64,000 nucleotides of DNA, taken from the NCBI GenBank assembly GCA_030278955.1, contig JAOANR010000010.1, positions 13,313,086-13,377,085 of the forward strand, given 5' to 3'. The notes under the pieces were generated by a model. That model made no database searches. It was not told where the DNA came from and saw only the letters and a list, made by a program, of their open reading frames with translations. Positions 1 through 11,026 of the stretch are shown here, piece after piece. Within the stretch, counting starts at the first letter, position 1. Each line of letters starts with the position of its first letter. The translations under genes were made by a program, and so were the position numbers. Source of the stretch: Hygrophila difformis (Eukaryota; Streptophyta; Magnoliopsida; Lamiales; Acanthaceae).

Positions 1-284
1 GAAATCCGTCTACAAATTAAGAACATGATAGCAGATTACATTTAGAGGCAAATTCAATTCATTACAAAGCAAGAAAAAGAAAGGCAACACCTATGATAAG
101 AAGAATTCACTCAGAACAGCATTCTGGCCAATTCCTCCGGCTTGATTTTGTGTTTCCGGCCTTCTTCTCCCATTCTCCAGATAATTTCAGAGAGTTTCTG
201 TCGATGAAAATGAAGTCTGGTCTGAAGAAATGAAGAAAAACGGACCTTAAAACCGTGTTCGGGAGGTTAGAAAACTGCTCAACC
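1..284. other. Left edge, no recognisable gene
   Basis: Mixed-composition sequence with no convincing coding frame, terminal repeat or RNA gene. It probably belongs to the same unknown unit as the tandem repeat that follows, because the base composition changes smoothly into it. Confidence 0.3.
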
Positions 285-645
285 GCGACTGCGGCGCAAA
301 AAGTGGCGCTCGGAAGAGGTTTTCGGCGCCACCAAGGAGCTGCGGCGCATACGGAGATTTTCCGAATTTTCGAAAGTGGCGCAAAAAGTGGCGCAGAAAG
401 GCATTTTTATGCGCCGTCAAGAAGGTGCGGTGCATTCTGACAATTTCCCAAATTTTACCCTGCGGCGCATTTTGTGGCGCTCCGGAGTAGTTTTAGGCGC
501 CACCAAGCTATTGTGGCGCATCCTGAAGCTTTTTTCATCCGAAATTTTTCCAAGTGTTGAGGTGGCGCATAAAGTGGCGCTGGAGAGCATTTTTATGCGC
601 CGCCATGCCTATGTGGCGCATTCTGGAGCCTTCCAGTGTTGAAAA
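285..645. repeat. Tandem array of about four 90-bp units rich in GTGGCGC/GCGCCAC
   Basis: Four degenerate units of roughly 85-100 bp start near 285, 372, 459 and 550. Each carries a GTGGCGCA-type word, a second GTGGCGC about 10 bp later, an inverted GCGCC(A/G)CC, and another TGTGGCGCA before an AT-rich spacer ending in a TTTCCGAATTTT-like stretch. Each unit could therefore fold on itself. Frames through it read as low-complexity Arg/Ala-rich peptides and I do not treat them as genes. It lies directly upstream of a truncated gypsy integrase and may be spacer DNA of another element; its origin is unknown. Confidence 0.7.
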
Positions 646-901
646 TTCCGAATTTTGCATCCTTTGACCTCCGAACATCTTCTTTCTTCATTTTAATGCC
701 TGAAACATCATTGCAATGTATTAGAATTGTCAAAGTCTTATTAAAAAGCATAAAACAAGGTAAATTGGGCTTGGATAAGCTCAATTTAACTGGTCTTATT
801 AATATTTATACATTACATGAAATATACACTAAAAAGCAGTAAAATAAGGTCTCATGCATGCAACTTAGGTTCATTTTATCATAATTTAAGCTTATTTAAA
901 T
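646..901. other. AT-rich junction upstream of truncated integrase
   Basis: No gene seen. The stretch ends in TGGTTTCACAG directly before the first integrase-like codons. It resembles a splice acceptor, but no upstream exon is recognisable. More likely it is a rearrangement breakpoint that removed the 5' part of the gypsy element. Confidence 0.3.
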
Positions 902-1867
902 GTGGTTTCACAGGGTGCATCAATGGAACAGTTAGCAAAAGCCTATGTGGAAAATGTGGTAAGGAGACACGGAGTTCCGCATGACATCGTGTCGGACCGC
1001 GATGGGAGATTCACATCAAACTTTTCGACAAAGCTTCAAGAGGCACTTGGTACGAAGCTTAACTTAAGCACGGCTTTTCACCCGACTACCGATGGACAAA
1101 CTGAGAGAACCATTCAAACCCTAGAAGACATGCTTAGATCATGTGTCCTGGAGTTTGGGGGTAGCTGGGAAAAACATTTGGCACTGATAGAGTTCTCGTA
1201 CAATAATAGCTATCATGCGAGCATCGGTATGGCCCCGTTCGAAGCAATGCATGGGAGGAAGTGTCGTAGCCCACTATGTTGGTTCGAGAAGAATGATCCA
1301 ATCCAAGTCGGACCCCAGATGATTGAAGACTCGAGAAAGATAATCGAAAAAGTCCAACAACGGATTAAGGCAGCACAAGATAGGCAGAAAATGCATGCTG
1401 ACAAGCACCGAAGGACTGGTGAATATAAAGTAGGAGATAAAATCCTTCTTAAAGTATCTCCAATGAAGGGCATAATGAGATTTGGCAAGCGCGGAAAATT
1501 GAGTCCAAGATATATCGGACCTTTTGAAATAACCGCAAAAATTGGACAATTGGCTTATAGGTTGGCTTTACCAAAAGAATTGTCCAGAGTTGATAATGTG
1601 TTTCACATATCTCAACTCAAAGAGTATCATCAGGATCCAAGAAGAGAAGTGATACCCGAAATAATCGAATTGGATGAGAACTTGACATATGAAGAACGAC
1701 CTGTGCGAATATTGGATTCTAGAGAGCGAATCACTAGGCGGAAATCGATTCGAATGGTAAAGGTGCAGTGGTCAAGGCATGACGAGAAAGATGCAACGTG
1801 GGAGGTCGAAACTGACATAAGGGATAGATACCCGGAACTGTTTGACGAGATTAGGGACGAAGAGTAG
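902..1867 (+). CDS. Ty3/gypsy (chromovirus) integrase C-terminal half with chromodomain, 5'-truncated
   Basis: An open frame of 321 codons (GTG start only by convention) is the end of a gypsy pol polyprotein. Residues about 15-130 are the second half of the integrase catalytic core: [15 protein letters not shown] carries the middle Asp, and the [11 protein letters not shown] region leads into the Glu helix. [19 protein letters not shown] and the LSPRYIGPF motif of the C-terminal domain follow. Residues about 275-315 ([18 protein letters not shown]) are a chromodomain-like tail, typical of Tekay-type chromoviruses, which bias integration to heterochromatin. Gag, protease, RT, RNase H and the zinc-binding part of integrase are absent; the sequence before residue 8 is unrelated. 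The stop lies about 120 bp before the LTR, as expected. A dead remnant, although the frame itself is unbroken. Confidence 0.88.
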   Translation: MVSQGASMEQLAKAYVENVVRRHGVPHDIVSDRDGRFTSNFSTKLQEALGTKLNLSTAFHPTTDGQTERTIQTLEDMLRSCVLEFGGSWEKHLALIEFSYNNSYHASIGMAPFEAMHGRKCRSPLCWFEKNDPIQVGPQMIEDSRKIIEKVQQRIKAAQDRQKMHADKHRRTGEYKVGDKILLKVSPMKGIMRFGKRGKLSPRYIGPFEITAKIGQLAYRLALPKELSRVDNVFHISQLKEYHQDPRREVIPEIIELDENLTYEERPVRILDSRERITRRKSIRMVKVQWSRHDEKDATWEVETDIRDRYPELFDEIRDEE

Positions 1868-1985
1868 CTCAGTTACTATGTAATGGAAGTATGTTATTGT
1901 ACTAAACAACTTATTATAATACTAAGTGTTTCCTAAGTTTATCGAGAGGCTTCGGGGACGAAGCCTTATTTTAACGAGGGTAGAC

Positions 1986-4900
1986 TATAACACTCCGTAA
2001 AATTTTAAATAAAACTTTAACTTTTAATAAATAGCTATTCAAAATTTTAAATTAAACCGTCTTGTAAATTTAATTTTTAACTATCATTAGAGAAAGGAAA
2101 TCATATATTTTTTTTCTTTTCCAAAGCGATGAGATTAAGTCGATTCTTGTTGTGGACTAACTTTAAAGAGCTAAAACTTTTAAGTAAAAGGTCGATTAAG
2201 TGACTTATAAGTATTAAGCTATATTGCGAATTATTTAAGTCCATATTAGTGAGCTACAACTAACACATGGATGAATTTAGTCGAAATTAAAATAATTGCC
2301 AAGTCATGATTTAAAACCCTTGATCATTAAATTTGATTATACAATAAAATTGTTGGAGAAGAAGCAGTGCTTGATTTATAAAAGCCTAAGTGTGAATTCA
2401 AGTTAATAATAAGATATTAGAATACGTGAGGCCAAATTCGGACTAAGCAGGAAGAAAAAGGGATTTTCCATAATTGATAAAGAAACAAATGGTATTGGAC
2501 TAGCAAGTTGGAAGAAATAAAGGTATAGTGGTGCCATAAAATAAATTAATAGAAAGGTATGATTGTAGGGAACAAATGTCTGCAAAGTTAGGAGGGACTT
2601 TATTGATATCGGAGATAGGGATAAGAAATAAAAAAAAAAATTAAAACAAAAATAAAACCGATGGAGCCAAGAGAAGAAAATAAATAATGGAGGAAGGTGC
2701 GGGTATTAAATGGAATGGGGAATACACTGTTATTGAAAATGAAGAGTTAGCCCAAAAAAATAAATAAATAAATAAATAATTAAAATTAATAAAAATAAAT
2801 AAGAAAATGCTGTAAGATTGGCTTTAAATAATCCCCTTTCTCAAACTCATACCTCACACCTCATCTATTCTTCATCCTTCTCCCAAGTTTCTTTTTAGTT
2901 TCCTGTAAAGAGTGTTACTGTGATTCAAGGGTTTTTCCGTAGTTACAAGGAGCCCAACGATCTACCAAAGGATCATAGCATCTATCCTCTGTAAGTCTAT
3001 TCCCACCATTTCAAATTTTGGATCTTTTGGTCGAAAGGTTTAAGAGATATGAGCCTTGAAGCGTAAAATGTACAAATCTGTCACCGAAAGATCTAACTTG
3101 CGGAGTTATGATAATCTTTGTTTTCCGACTATTTAGAACCTTCAAATCTAAAACTTTCCTTCATTGAGTTTGTTTCTTACACCATGAAGATTATGTTGTG
3201 TAAATTTTAGAATTTTTGGACCCCGTTTGATCCATAAAAATCGATCCGGTTTACATGTGAATTTCAAAGAAACTGACAGCAAGCCGTGTCCGATTTGCAA
3301 AGCCTTTGTGGTTCCTTTAAAGTGTTTTTCTTAAAAACTTTTCTTCATGAAAGTTGTTGCTAACATTTTAAAGTTTATGCCTGTAAAATTTCAACAATTT
3401 TGGATTTCATTTTCTAGGCTAAAATCGATCTGGTATATTGGAGATTTATTGTTCGATAATCTGTCAGATTTTAATCTCAAACTTGTAGAGCATTTTAAGC
3501 TAACTTAGGGTCTTTTTCGCTCATTTATTCCTTCTTGAAAGTTGTTCATAAATGTGTCTAGTACCTCTCTGTAAAAGTTTGTGATTTTTAAAAGATGTAC
3601 GTGAAAGTTATGATTTTTAAAACCACTGATGGTCAAGCATCCGCTGTTACTGAGTTAGAATGAGTTTGGGGTTTTCTGAAATACCCGTTTTTGTCCAAGT
3701 TAAGATATTCAAACCAAAAATGTTTCTTCACGAAAAATATTTATCTATGTATGATCTACCTTCTGTAAAAATTTCAGAATTTTTTTTATGAGTTTTGATA
3801 TTTTTAACACTAGTTGAAATGTAAGCCGTTGTTGTTGAAATTCTGACAGCAAGTTAATTGTACAAAGATCACGATTTTTTATCTATTTCCGTACCTTATT
3901 TTTAAAAGTATAAAAAATAAAAGTTGTTCATCTATGTGTTGACTATCTACAGTTTAAATTTCAGAGCAATCGCATTCCGTATGAATTTTTAAAGATGTTT
4001 CGTGTAAACTGTGACGAAAGTAATGGTGATTTTGAACCTATTATGAAATTGTTGGATTTTGAGATCCGTGAAGTGATATTTCCAGATTTATGAAACGATA
4101 TGGGAGTTTGTAGTTGAAATGATATTTGGCATTGTTGAATGCCCTTGTTATAAAATTACTCCCTTGAGATTGTCGAAGAATCTTTTAAAGATAATATCAT
4201 TTGGATAATTGTTAGTTAGGAAGGGAGATGATGGAGTAGAGTTGCAATTGGAGGCTTCTTGTGGAATATAGTTAAACAAGAAAATTTAACTACTCGTCGC
4301 ATGCATTGTGTTGTTAACCCCAAGGCTACGGTAACGGTAAGTGGATTTTTACTCTTTGGAGTAAGCCCAAATTTTTTTTAGCTTAAGCATAAATTAAATA
4401 CCGCTTTATTATATTTTAAATTTATGCTTATTGCTCCCTACTGTTTTTAGATTATTGGTATGCTATTTTTAATGTGCCTTATAAATTATTGCAACAATTC
4501 CTATGATTTTGGGAATTCCATTATTACGGGGTTGGAACTGTGTGTGGATCTTGCCGCCACCGCCGCCGTTGTGTGCATACAATGCCACTCGGGAAAAGTG
4601 GGAAAACGGAACGATACCACTCCTTATTCCAAGTGGATGAATGAAATTTCCTACCTTTACCACAACCCTTGAATGCGCATGTGAGACTGGGTATTCGATT
4701 CACGAACCCCTCTCAATTGGCATGTTGGCTGAGATAATTATATTTCTCGGTAACACATATTGTTATATTGTCTGTTCCCGGGATTAGATTAATATTGCAT
4801 TTATGTTCACAATATTCTCGTTTTAGCATACCATTACCATAACTATTGTTTTTAAATCATTTCTGCAACCCGATCTCCTCCGGGAGTAAGGGTCTACTTA

Positions 4901-5580
4901 CTCAGCGATTATTTTTCGCTGACCCTACACTTTCATGATCCTTTTCAGGTTTTGACATCTGTGAGGACCAGTAAGCATTTTGCATCATCGGGCACGGTAT
5001 GGGTTATTTTAAATGCCTTTATCTTAAGTATAAGTGATGTATAATATTTTAAACCTCCTTGTCGGGGCAAACAACTTGGCATATGATCTGTTATTAACTC
5101 GAGGACGTATAATTTGGGGTGGTACCCACTTATGTAAGTTTCTACGCCCCAATACTTTTAATATGCAACGGACGATGATATTCTTCAAATTGTATGGTAA
5201 ATTTCCCTTTTTAAACCAAGAATATCTCTTATCTTTTTACATTGTTGTCATTGAGCTCTTTTAAGAGACATGTTAACTTATTTTTGGTCACTGTGCCAAA
5301 ACTCCTATTTAAAGCTCATTTTATACGTCATAGTGTTACGAGCTTTCTTTTTCCGAAAATCTTGTGCAACACTATTGGCATATTATTTAAACTCTGAATT
5401 TCCGAGATCACGATATATGCTTAACAGTTAGCATATATGTTCAACTCCGAATGACATGTAAAATGATGTGAGCTAGCCTTAGCGTATTCTGGGCAGTCCG
5501 GAATACGTGGCGGTAACACCGACCTCCTGTTCCCACACTTTGCTTCCGTTGTGCTTTTAGGAAAAATGGGGGTGTTACAA
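1986..5580 (+). repeat. 3' LTR of the truncated gypsy element (about 3.6 kb)
   Basis: It begins TATAACACTCCG, a mutated form of TGTAACACCCCG, and ends GGGGGTGTTACA, giving the terminal inverted repeat of this LTR type. It follows the integrase stop and a short polypurine-containing spacer. The right boundary is sharp because LINE coding sequence resumes directly after it. The LTR contains several diverged direct repeats about 190 bp apart built around AAAGTTGTTC and CTGTAAAATTTCA. No 5' LTR is in the window, so the target duplication cannot be checked. ORFs inside it are noise. Confidence 0.8.
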
Positions 5581-6240
5581 CCTGACCAACAACCGAATTC
5601 CGACACCTTACCAGTCTTATTAACTGCAAATGCATACAACCTGGGAAATGACACTCTCAGTTGACACCCACCCTCCACCCAACCATCATCCCAAAACCGT
5701 GTCGCTTCCCCATTTCCAACAAGTATTTTAAAATTTCCCTGCATGCCCGAGCCAGAGTTATCCCATAAACTACATATGTTTCCCCACAACGATCGGCTAA
5801 CCTTTGGCTCAGGCACCAATCGTGCCTCGCCTCCATAATATTTGGCCACAATAACGTCCTTCCACAGCGCTAGCTCTTTCCCAAATCTCCATCTCCATTT
5901 TGTCAACAGCGCTTCATTACATTTCAAGATATTCCAAACTTGTAGGCCCCCGTCTTCCTTACACTGGCACAGCTTATTCCATCCAAGGGTATGCAATTTT
6001 CTCTCCCCGTTCCACTCGTTCCAAAAGAAGCTGCGTTTTAATTTCTCCAGTCTCTCAGCCACAGATTTTGGAACTTTAAACAAAGACAAGAAATACACCG
6101 GGAGGCTTCCAAGAACAGACTGGATTAGACATAGGCGACCGGCTTGAGTTAAAATTTTCCCCTGCCACCCCGACAGCCTTCTCTCCATCTTGTCGAGACA
6201 TGGCTTCCAAATGTCAACTAATAAACAAAAATAAATGAGT
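5581..6240 (-). pseudogene. LINE (non-LTR) reverse transcriptase C-terminal fragment
   Basis: On the minus strand a frame of about 220 codons matches the region downstream of RT in plant L1-type LINEs. It runs from KMERRLSGWQGKILTQAGRL through LGSLPVYFLSLFKVP, FFWNEWNGERKLHTLGW and CQCKEDGGLQVW to FWDDGWVEGG, the hallmark connection region before the zf-RVT domain. The frame stops abruptly at the LTR end: the codons after GCWSG are LTR sequence. So the gypsy element inserted into this LINE and the rest of the LINE would lie beyond the left edge. The 5' side is also truncated (before WKPCLDKM). The open frame on the opposite strand is a shadow. Confidence 0.85.
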
Positions 6241-6529
6241 TTTATTATTGTATTGTGGTATGTTCTGAAAAAAAAAAAACAAAAAAAAAAACAAAACAAA
6301 AATCGAATGAATTTTTGGTCTAGGCCAACTCATACCTCATTAAACTCAATTAGCAAAATCTGAGTCCAAGTCAAATAACATAGCTCGACTGAAGTGCACG
6401 GAGTACTCGGTACTCTTGCGCATGCTACTTATCCTACGGACATGCACCTTAATTATATACTTACGTCTATTCTTACCTATGTTATTAAATAACTGCACAA
6501 TTTCTACATTTCACGTAATTTAAGAAATA

Positions 6530-6885
6530 TTTTAAACCAATAATAACTTATTGCATATAAATAAAAATTATAAAAATTTGATATTATAAAACTATGTGAT
6601 TAGACGAATCTAACAAAATATCATTTAACTATGTTTTTTCTTATATAACTATGTTAAAAAAAATAATCAAAGTTACTTAAGCAAGGTCTCGGGTTCGAGC
6701 CTTGTGTATGCAAAAAACTGCTTTGGGAGAGGCTCCCTTAATTGCCCTTGCAGATCCTCGAGGGATTAGTCTTTGGTCCAATGTGGCCTGGGGATACCCT
6801 GATATTCACCTAAAAGAAAAAGTTACTCAATGAATAGTTACTACTATGTAAATGGAATAATTTAAAAAGAACGGAGGAAGTACTA
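6530..6885. mobile_element. Degenerate Stowaway-like MITE split by a SINE
   Basis: The left part resembles the body of the local MITE family (ATTAGACGAATCTAACAA). The right part ends ACGGAGGAAGTACT. The body is split by the SINE annotated next. The left terminus is too decayed to place exactly. Confidence 0.4.
6678..6818 (+). mobile_element. SINE, 5'-truncated tRNA-derived copy
   Basis: It contains a B-box-like GTCTCGGGTTCGAGCC followed by a conserved tail ending CCTCGAGGGATTAGTC, GATACCCTG and ATTCACCTAAAAGAAA. It is flanked by the 9-bp duplication AAAGTTACT (6669-6677 and 6819-6827). The same family occurs at 21548 and 35118. Compared with the 21548 copy, the 5' A-box part is missing. Confidence 0.75.
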
Positions 6886-6940
6886 CTTAAAGAATAAGTA
6901 ATCGATCATTTTGTTCGGTAGGTAACGAGGTATTGTTAAT

Positions 6941-7466
6941 TACCCTCTCTGTCCCATTTGAAATATTCCAGAACTTTTGGACACACAATCCAATGTATAT
7001 ATTTAACAGTTAATATCTTAAAATGTAGAAAAGTAAAAATTATAAAAAAATATACTCCCTCCGTTTTTTTAAGTATAACGTTTTGACCTTTTTTACTGTT
7101 AATTGTAATACTTTGACTTCTATTTTTGTCATAGTTATACAAGAAAAAAATATAGTAAACTGAGATCTTGTTGGATTCATATCATCTTGTAGTATTTAAA
7201 TATCAAATTTTTAAAATTTTTACTTGCACTGAATTTGAGTTGTAAATAGTTTAAAATGTGCATTGACATACGTGCAAATGAGAAACGTTACACTTAAAAA
7301 AATGGAGGAAGTATATTCTAAAACTATGCAAAAAGACGAATCCCCAACAAGATAACAATTGACTATATTTTTTCATATATAACCGCAACAAAAATTTAGG
7401 TCAAAAATGCATAATAAACAGTGTACAAGTCCAAATGAGATATCTGAAATGGAACGAATCGAGTAT
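6941..7466. mobile_element. Stowaway-like MITE (outer copy of a nested pair)
   Basis: Ends are TACCCTCTCTGTCCCATTTG and ATGGAACGAATCGAGTA, degenerate forms of the CTCCCTCCGTCCC terminal repeat flanked by TA. The body is interrupted at 7051 by another copy of the same superfamily. Confidence 0.65.
7051..7315. mobile_element. Stowaway-like MITE inserted in the previous MITE
   Basis: TACTCCCTCCGTTTTTTTAA at the left and TTAAAAAAATGGAGGAAGTA at the right form the terminal inverted repeat, with TA at both ends. No coding capacity. Confidence 0.8.
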
Positions 7467-7641
7467 TAATTTGAATTCATACTTCAAGTAACCTAATCCT
7501 ATCCACTTGGTCTCTTATTAACCATTAACTAGTATAATTAACAATGGGTTGTTATTCCCACCTTAAAATCTAGCAAAACATTTCATTGTTTAAATGGTGC
7601 ATGTGGGATCACAATAATGATCGATCTATTCCTTGGATAAT

Positions 7642-7900
7642 ACTCCTTCCGTCCTATTTAACTTGTCTTATTTGACTTTTACACACAATCCAATGTACTT
7701 TTTCAACCGTTAATATCTCAAAATATATACAACAAAAAATTATATAAAATACATATTTTAAAACTACATGATTATACGATTTTAACAAGATTCAGCTCGA
7801 CTATTTTTTTTGAAAATATACTTGCAGTCGAATCAAAGTTGAACAATAAACAGTGTCAAAAAGTCAAACATGACACGTTAGTTGGGACGGAGGGAGTATA
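7642..7900. mobile_element. Stowaway-like MITE
   Basis: Terminal repeats TACTCCTTCCGTCCTATTTA and GTTGGGACGGAGGGAGTA, flanked by TA. About 260 bp, without a gene. It abuts the left edge of the CACTA-like element and may have obscured that element's left end. Confidence 0.8.
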
Positions 7901-7915
7901 TTACTAGTGAGCCAA

Positions 7916-10738
7916 GAATACGGGTCGTTTTGGGCTTTACCGACCATACTACCGACCGCAAAAGTCGGTCGGCAATTTGTTGGTCCGAATTTGGGCGCCG
8001 ACCACCAGCCCATGCTGTCGGAACACTTACCGACCATTGGACTGACCGAAATAGGGTAGGTAGGGTTTACCGACCGAATTACCGACCACATATGCGGTTG
8101 GTAATGTCTGGTCCCGAAGGGTCCTTGGAGACGTTTCCCGACCGCAATACCGACAAAAATTTAGTCGCTAAAATTAGCAACCTAAATGTGCGGTGGCTAA
8201 AAACACAGCAACTATAAGAAAAATTATTCTTAAGAGGGCTCGAACCCTTCACCTCAGCATTCCCCAGCCTCCACCTTAACCAGCTTGGCTAGGTCTCTAA
8301 TCCACCAATTACATCCCTCCATGTGTCATATGTTAAAGTCTACCCAAATATGTTTTGGGATATGTTGAAGAGAGGGCTCAAACTCTGGTGGGGGAGACCT
8401 TTCCTCGCGTGTGCCATCCAAGTATCCGACATTTCCTATCTTTATATGTAAATCTTTATATATAACATATATAAATATAAACAATAAAATAAAAATGAAA
8501 TTAATATTTATTAAATTAAATATTTAAATAAAAAATATAATTCAATAATTAAATTATAATATAAAATATTGAATATTAAATTAATTTCATATCTTCGATT
8601 CGATGCATTCGCTTTGATTACTTAAGCAGAGGAGATGTGATATGTAGCAAGTGTTTTGAGTGCTGCTTGAACATCACTTGAGGGTTGTTTCGACCGCTCA
8701 GTTTGAAAGGTTGAGCTGATGAGCTCTTGCTCTTTGCTGATGGAAGACATTTGTGGGCATGTAGAGTCAATAGCAAAGTAATAGAAGGGATGTTGTTCAA
8801 CTAGAATTTGCAGGCTAAATTGCTCGCAAACAATAGTCTGATGTTGGGTAGATGAATGGCTTTTTGTTGCTATTTATAGGAGGCAATATTTATTTGTGGG
8901 AAAAAAGGATAAATAGGTCCTTTTTCTTTTCAAAAAATTCAAATCAGTCTTTTTTCTATTTTATTACCAAAACAGTCCTCTACAAATGCTAATTATGTTC
9001 AAATCAGTCCTTTTTTCACTAATTATATTCTAATTGCTGACGTGGCAACGGTTTTAATTTAAACCTGACACGTGTGCATAATATTAGTCCTTTTTCTTTT
9101 ATCTTTTGCCAATTCAGTCCTAAACTTTTATTTTGTTCTATTTAGTCCTCTACCCCAATCACTCATTTTTATATTAATTGGCCCCAAACCTTTCAAATTA
9201 TTTCATTTTAGGCCCAGAACCTTAAATTTTTTATTATTACTAATACATTTATCAAATAAATGCCCAACATACTTCCGTAAATAAAATTATATACCAAACC
9301 TCATACATTGGGTTTGACCGCCTTGTTACCGGGTCTTCGAAGTTCCGAATTTTACGGACTCTCTCTAACCACCCGACTGTAACGATGGTTCATTGGTTCT
9401 GGTTCCTTCAGCAACAATCAGCACAATCATACTTTGTGGACAATAAAATTCAGGCTATTTTTTTAATATTTTTAATAATATTAATATTTTTCAGTAAAAC
9501 CAAGGCTTCCTGTATCCATAACCTTCCAAAAATTCAAGTTAAATCATTTACTCAAATATTGCTACATCCTAAGGTAGGACGCAAAGTAAAGATTCTGTTG
9601 ATTGTTACTGAAGGAAACCAAAACCAATGAACAATCGGTTGCGGTCGAGTGGTTATTAGAGAGAGTCCATAAAATTACGGTACTTGAAAGACCCGATAAC
9701 AAAGCAGTCGAACCCAATATATGAGGTTTGGTGTTTAATTTTATTTATGGAAGTATGTTGTGCATTTATTTGATAAATGGATTAGTAATAATAAAAAATT
9801 TAAGGTTCTGGGCCTAAAATGAAATAATTTGAAAGGTTTGGGGCCAATTAATATAAAAATGAGTGATTGGGGTAGAGGACTAAATAGAACAAAATAAAAG
9901 TTTAGGACTGAATTGGCAAAAGATAAAAGAAAAAGGACTAATATTATGCACACGTGTCAGGTTTAAATTAAAACCGTTGCCACGTCAGCAATTAGAATAT
10001 AATTAGTGAAAAAAGGACTGATTTGAACATAATTAGCATTTGTAGAGGACTGTTTTGGTAATAAAATAGAAAAAGGATTGATTTGAATTTTTTGCAAAGA
10101 AAAAAGACCTATTTATCATTTTTTCCTTTATTTGTGGGCCGATGGGCATGGCTATTCCATTATGATTAGTGTATCATGTCATCTGGTTTTGTATGGTATA
10201 AAATGTTATTTTCCCTAAAAAAAAATTATAATATAAAATCAAATCAAATAAACTACTTAAAAGAAAATTTTAATTAAAAATTAAAATAAATAATCATAAA
10301 ATAATTTTATCATAAAAATAAAATTATTTATATTGATAAAAAAATTCAAAAATTAAATTATATTAAAAAATATTCAATGAAAATAAGCAATAAAGAAAAT
10401 TCAAAAATAAAATAATGGGGAAAAAATTTAGCGACCCAAATTTCGGTCGGTAACTTTAGCGACAGAATTTTCGGTCGGTAAGTCGGTCGCTAATTTAGTT
10501 ATTTTTATAAAAAATAATAAAAAATTAGAAAATTTGGGAAAAAAATTTCCGACCGAAAGTTCGGTCGATAATGCGTAATACTGACCACCTTCGTTGTGGC
10601 TCGGTAAAAAGATCGGCAAAAAGCCCCCTTATGCAATAACGGAAATGAATTCCCGACCACGGCTTGCGGTCGGTAATACGACCGCAAAATGTCCGTCGAT
10701 AAATGCGGTCGATGTTATGGAATTTTCTTGTAGAGTAC
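7916..10738. mobile_element. Non-autonomous CACTA (En/Spm)-like element
   Basis: Both ends are dense in subterminal words ACCGACC / GGTCGGT in both orientations (about 7925-8200 and 10430-10715). That layout is the signature of CACTA elements. The right end reads GGAATTTTCTTGTAGAG, one base from the expected TTCTTGTAGTG. A clean CACTA at the left end was not found, so the left border is approximate. No transposase gene is present; the interior is AT-rich and holds a complete Mutator-like element. The stretches 8230-8890 and 10140-10430 contain no gene. Confidence 0.65.
8899..10126. mobile_element. Mutator-like element with about 525-bp inverted arms, no transposase
   Basis: Left arm 8899-9421 and right arm 9600-10126 are near-perfect inverted copies, leaving about 180 bp of unique centre. 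Ends are GGAAAAAAGGATAAATAGG and its complement. The 10-bp target duplication TTTATTTGTG is present on both sides (8889-8898, 10127-10136), in the 9-10-bp range of Mutator-type elements. The identical 70-codon frames in the two arms are a consequence of the inverted repeat and not genes. Each arm also carries CACGTGT and GACGTGGC words. The element is nested in the CACTA-like element. Confidence 0.85.
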
Positions 10739-11026
10739 TCTCCCAATTATCAGTATCATCACATATACTCATCTTTAACCACCGTACCCCACTATAATTC
10801 AATTTAAAGGAATTAATAGCCACAATTATCTATTCGAAGCACAGCTTAGAATTATAAGTTTACAAGCTCGGAATTATGCTTAAAAAAAAAGGCATCAATT
10901 CAAACACTAGTTTTATTATGTGATACATATACAGCAACAAACCATTTGAACAAGCTAAGACATACATTGCCAAATGAACTAAGCACATAAAATCTGATAT
11001 CATGAAGTAAAATAAAATGACAAGGT
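10739..11026. other. Spacer and 3' flank of polygalacturonase PG1
   Basis: AT-rich sequence containing the likely 3' UTR and polyadenylation region of the minus-strand polygalacturonase. No other feature seen. Confidence 0.4.

Noticed and set aside
893..915. Splice acceptor creating a host gene with an integrase exon
   Set aside because: TGGTTTCACAG looks acceptor-like, but no upstream exon exists in the window and the downstream sequence is ordinary retrotransposon integrase followed by its LTR.
5842..6147. 101-codon plus-strand frame
   Set aside because: Antisense shadow of the LINE fragment, which has clear motifs on the minus strand.
8208..8225. CAACTATAAGAAAAATT as the left end of the CACTA-like element
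   Set aside because: The subterminal repeats lie on the wrong (outer) side of it, so it cannot be the terminus of the same element.
8221..8300. Possible tRNA gene (GGGCTCGAACCCTT region)
   Set aside because: Only a T-arm-like word on the reverse strand. No cloverleaf can be drawn; it is at best a decayed SINE.
9072..9953. Two nearly identical 70-residue hydrophobic proteins on opposite strands
   Set aside because: They fall entirely in the inverted arms of the Mutator-like element and have no recognisable domain. Their identity comes from the DNA repeat.
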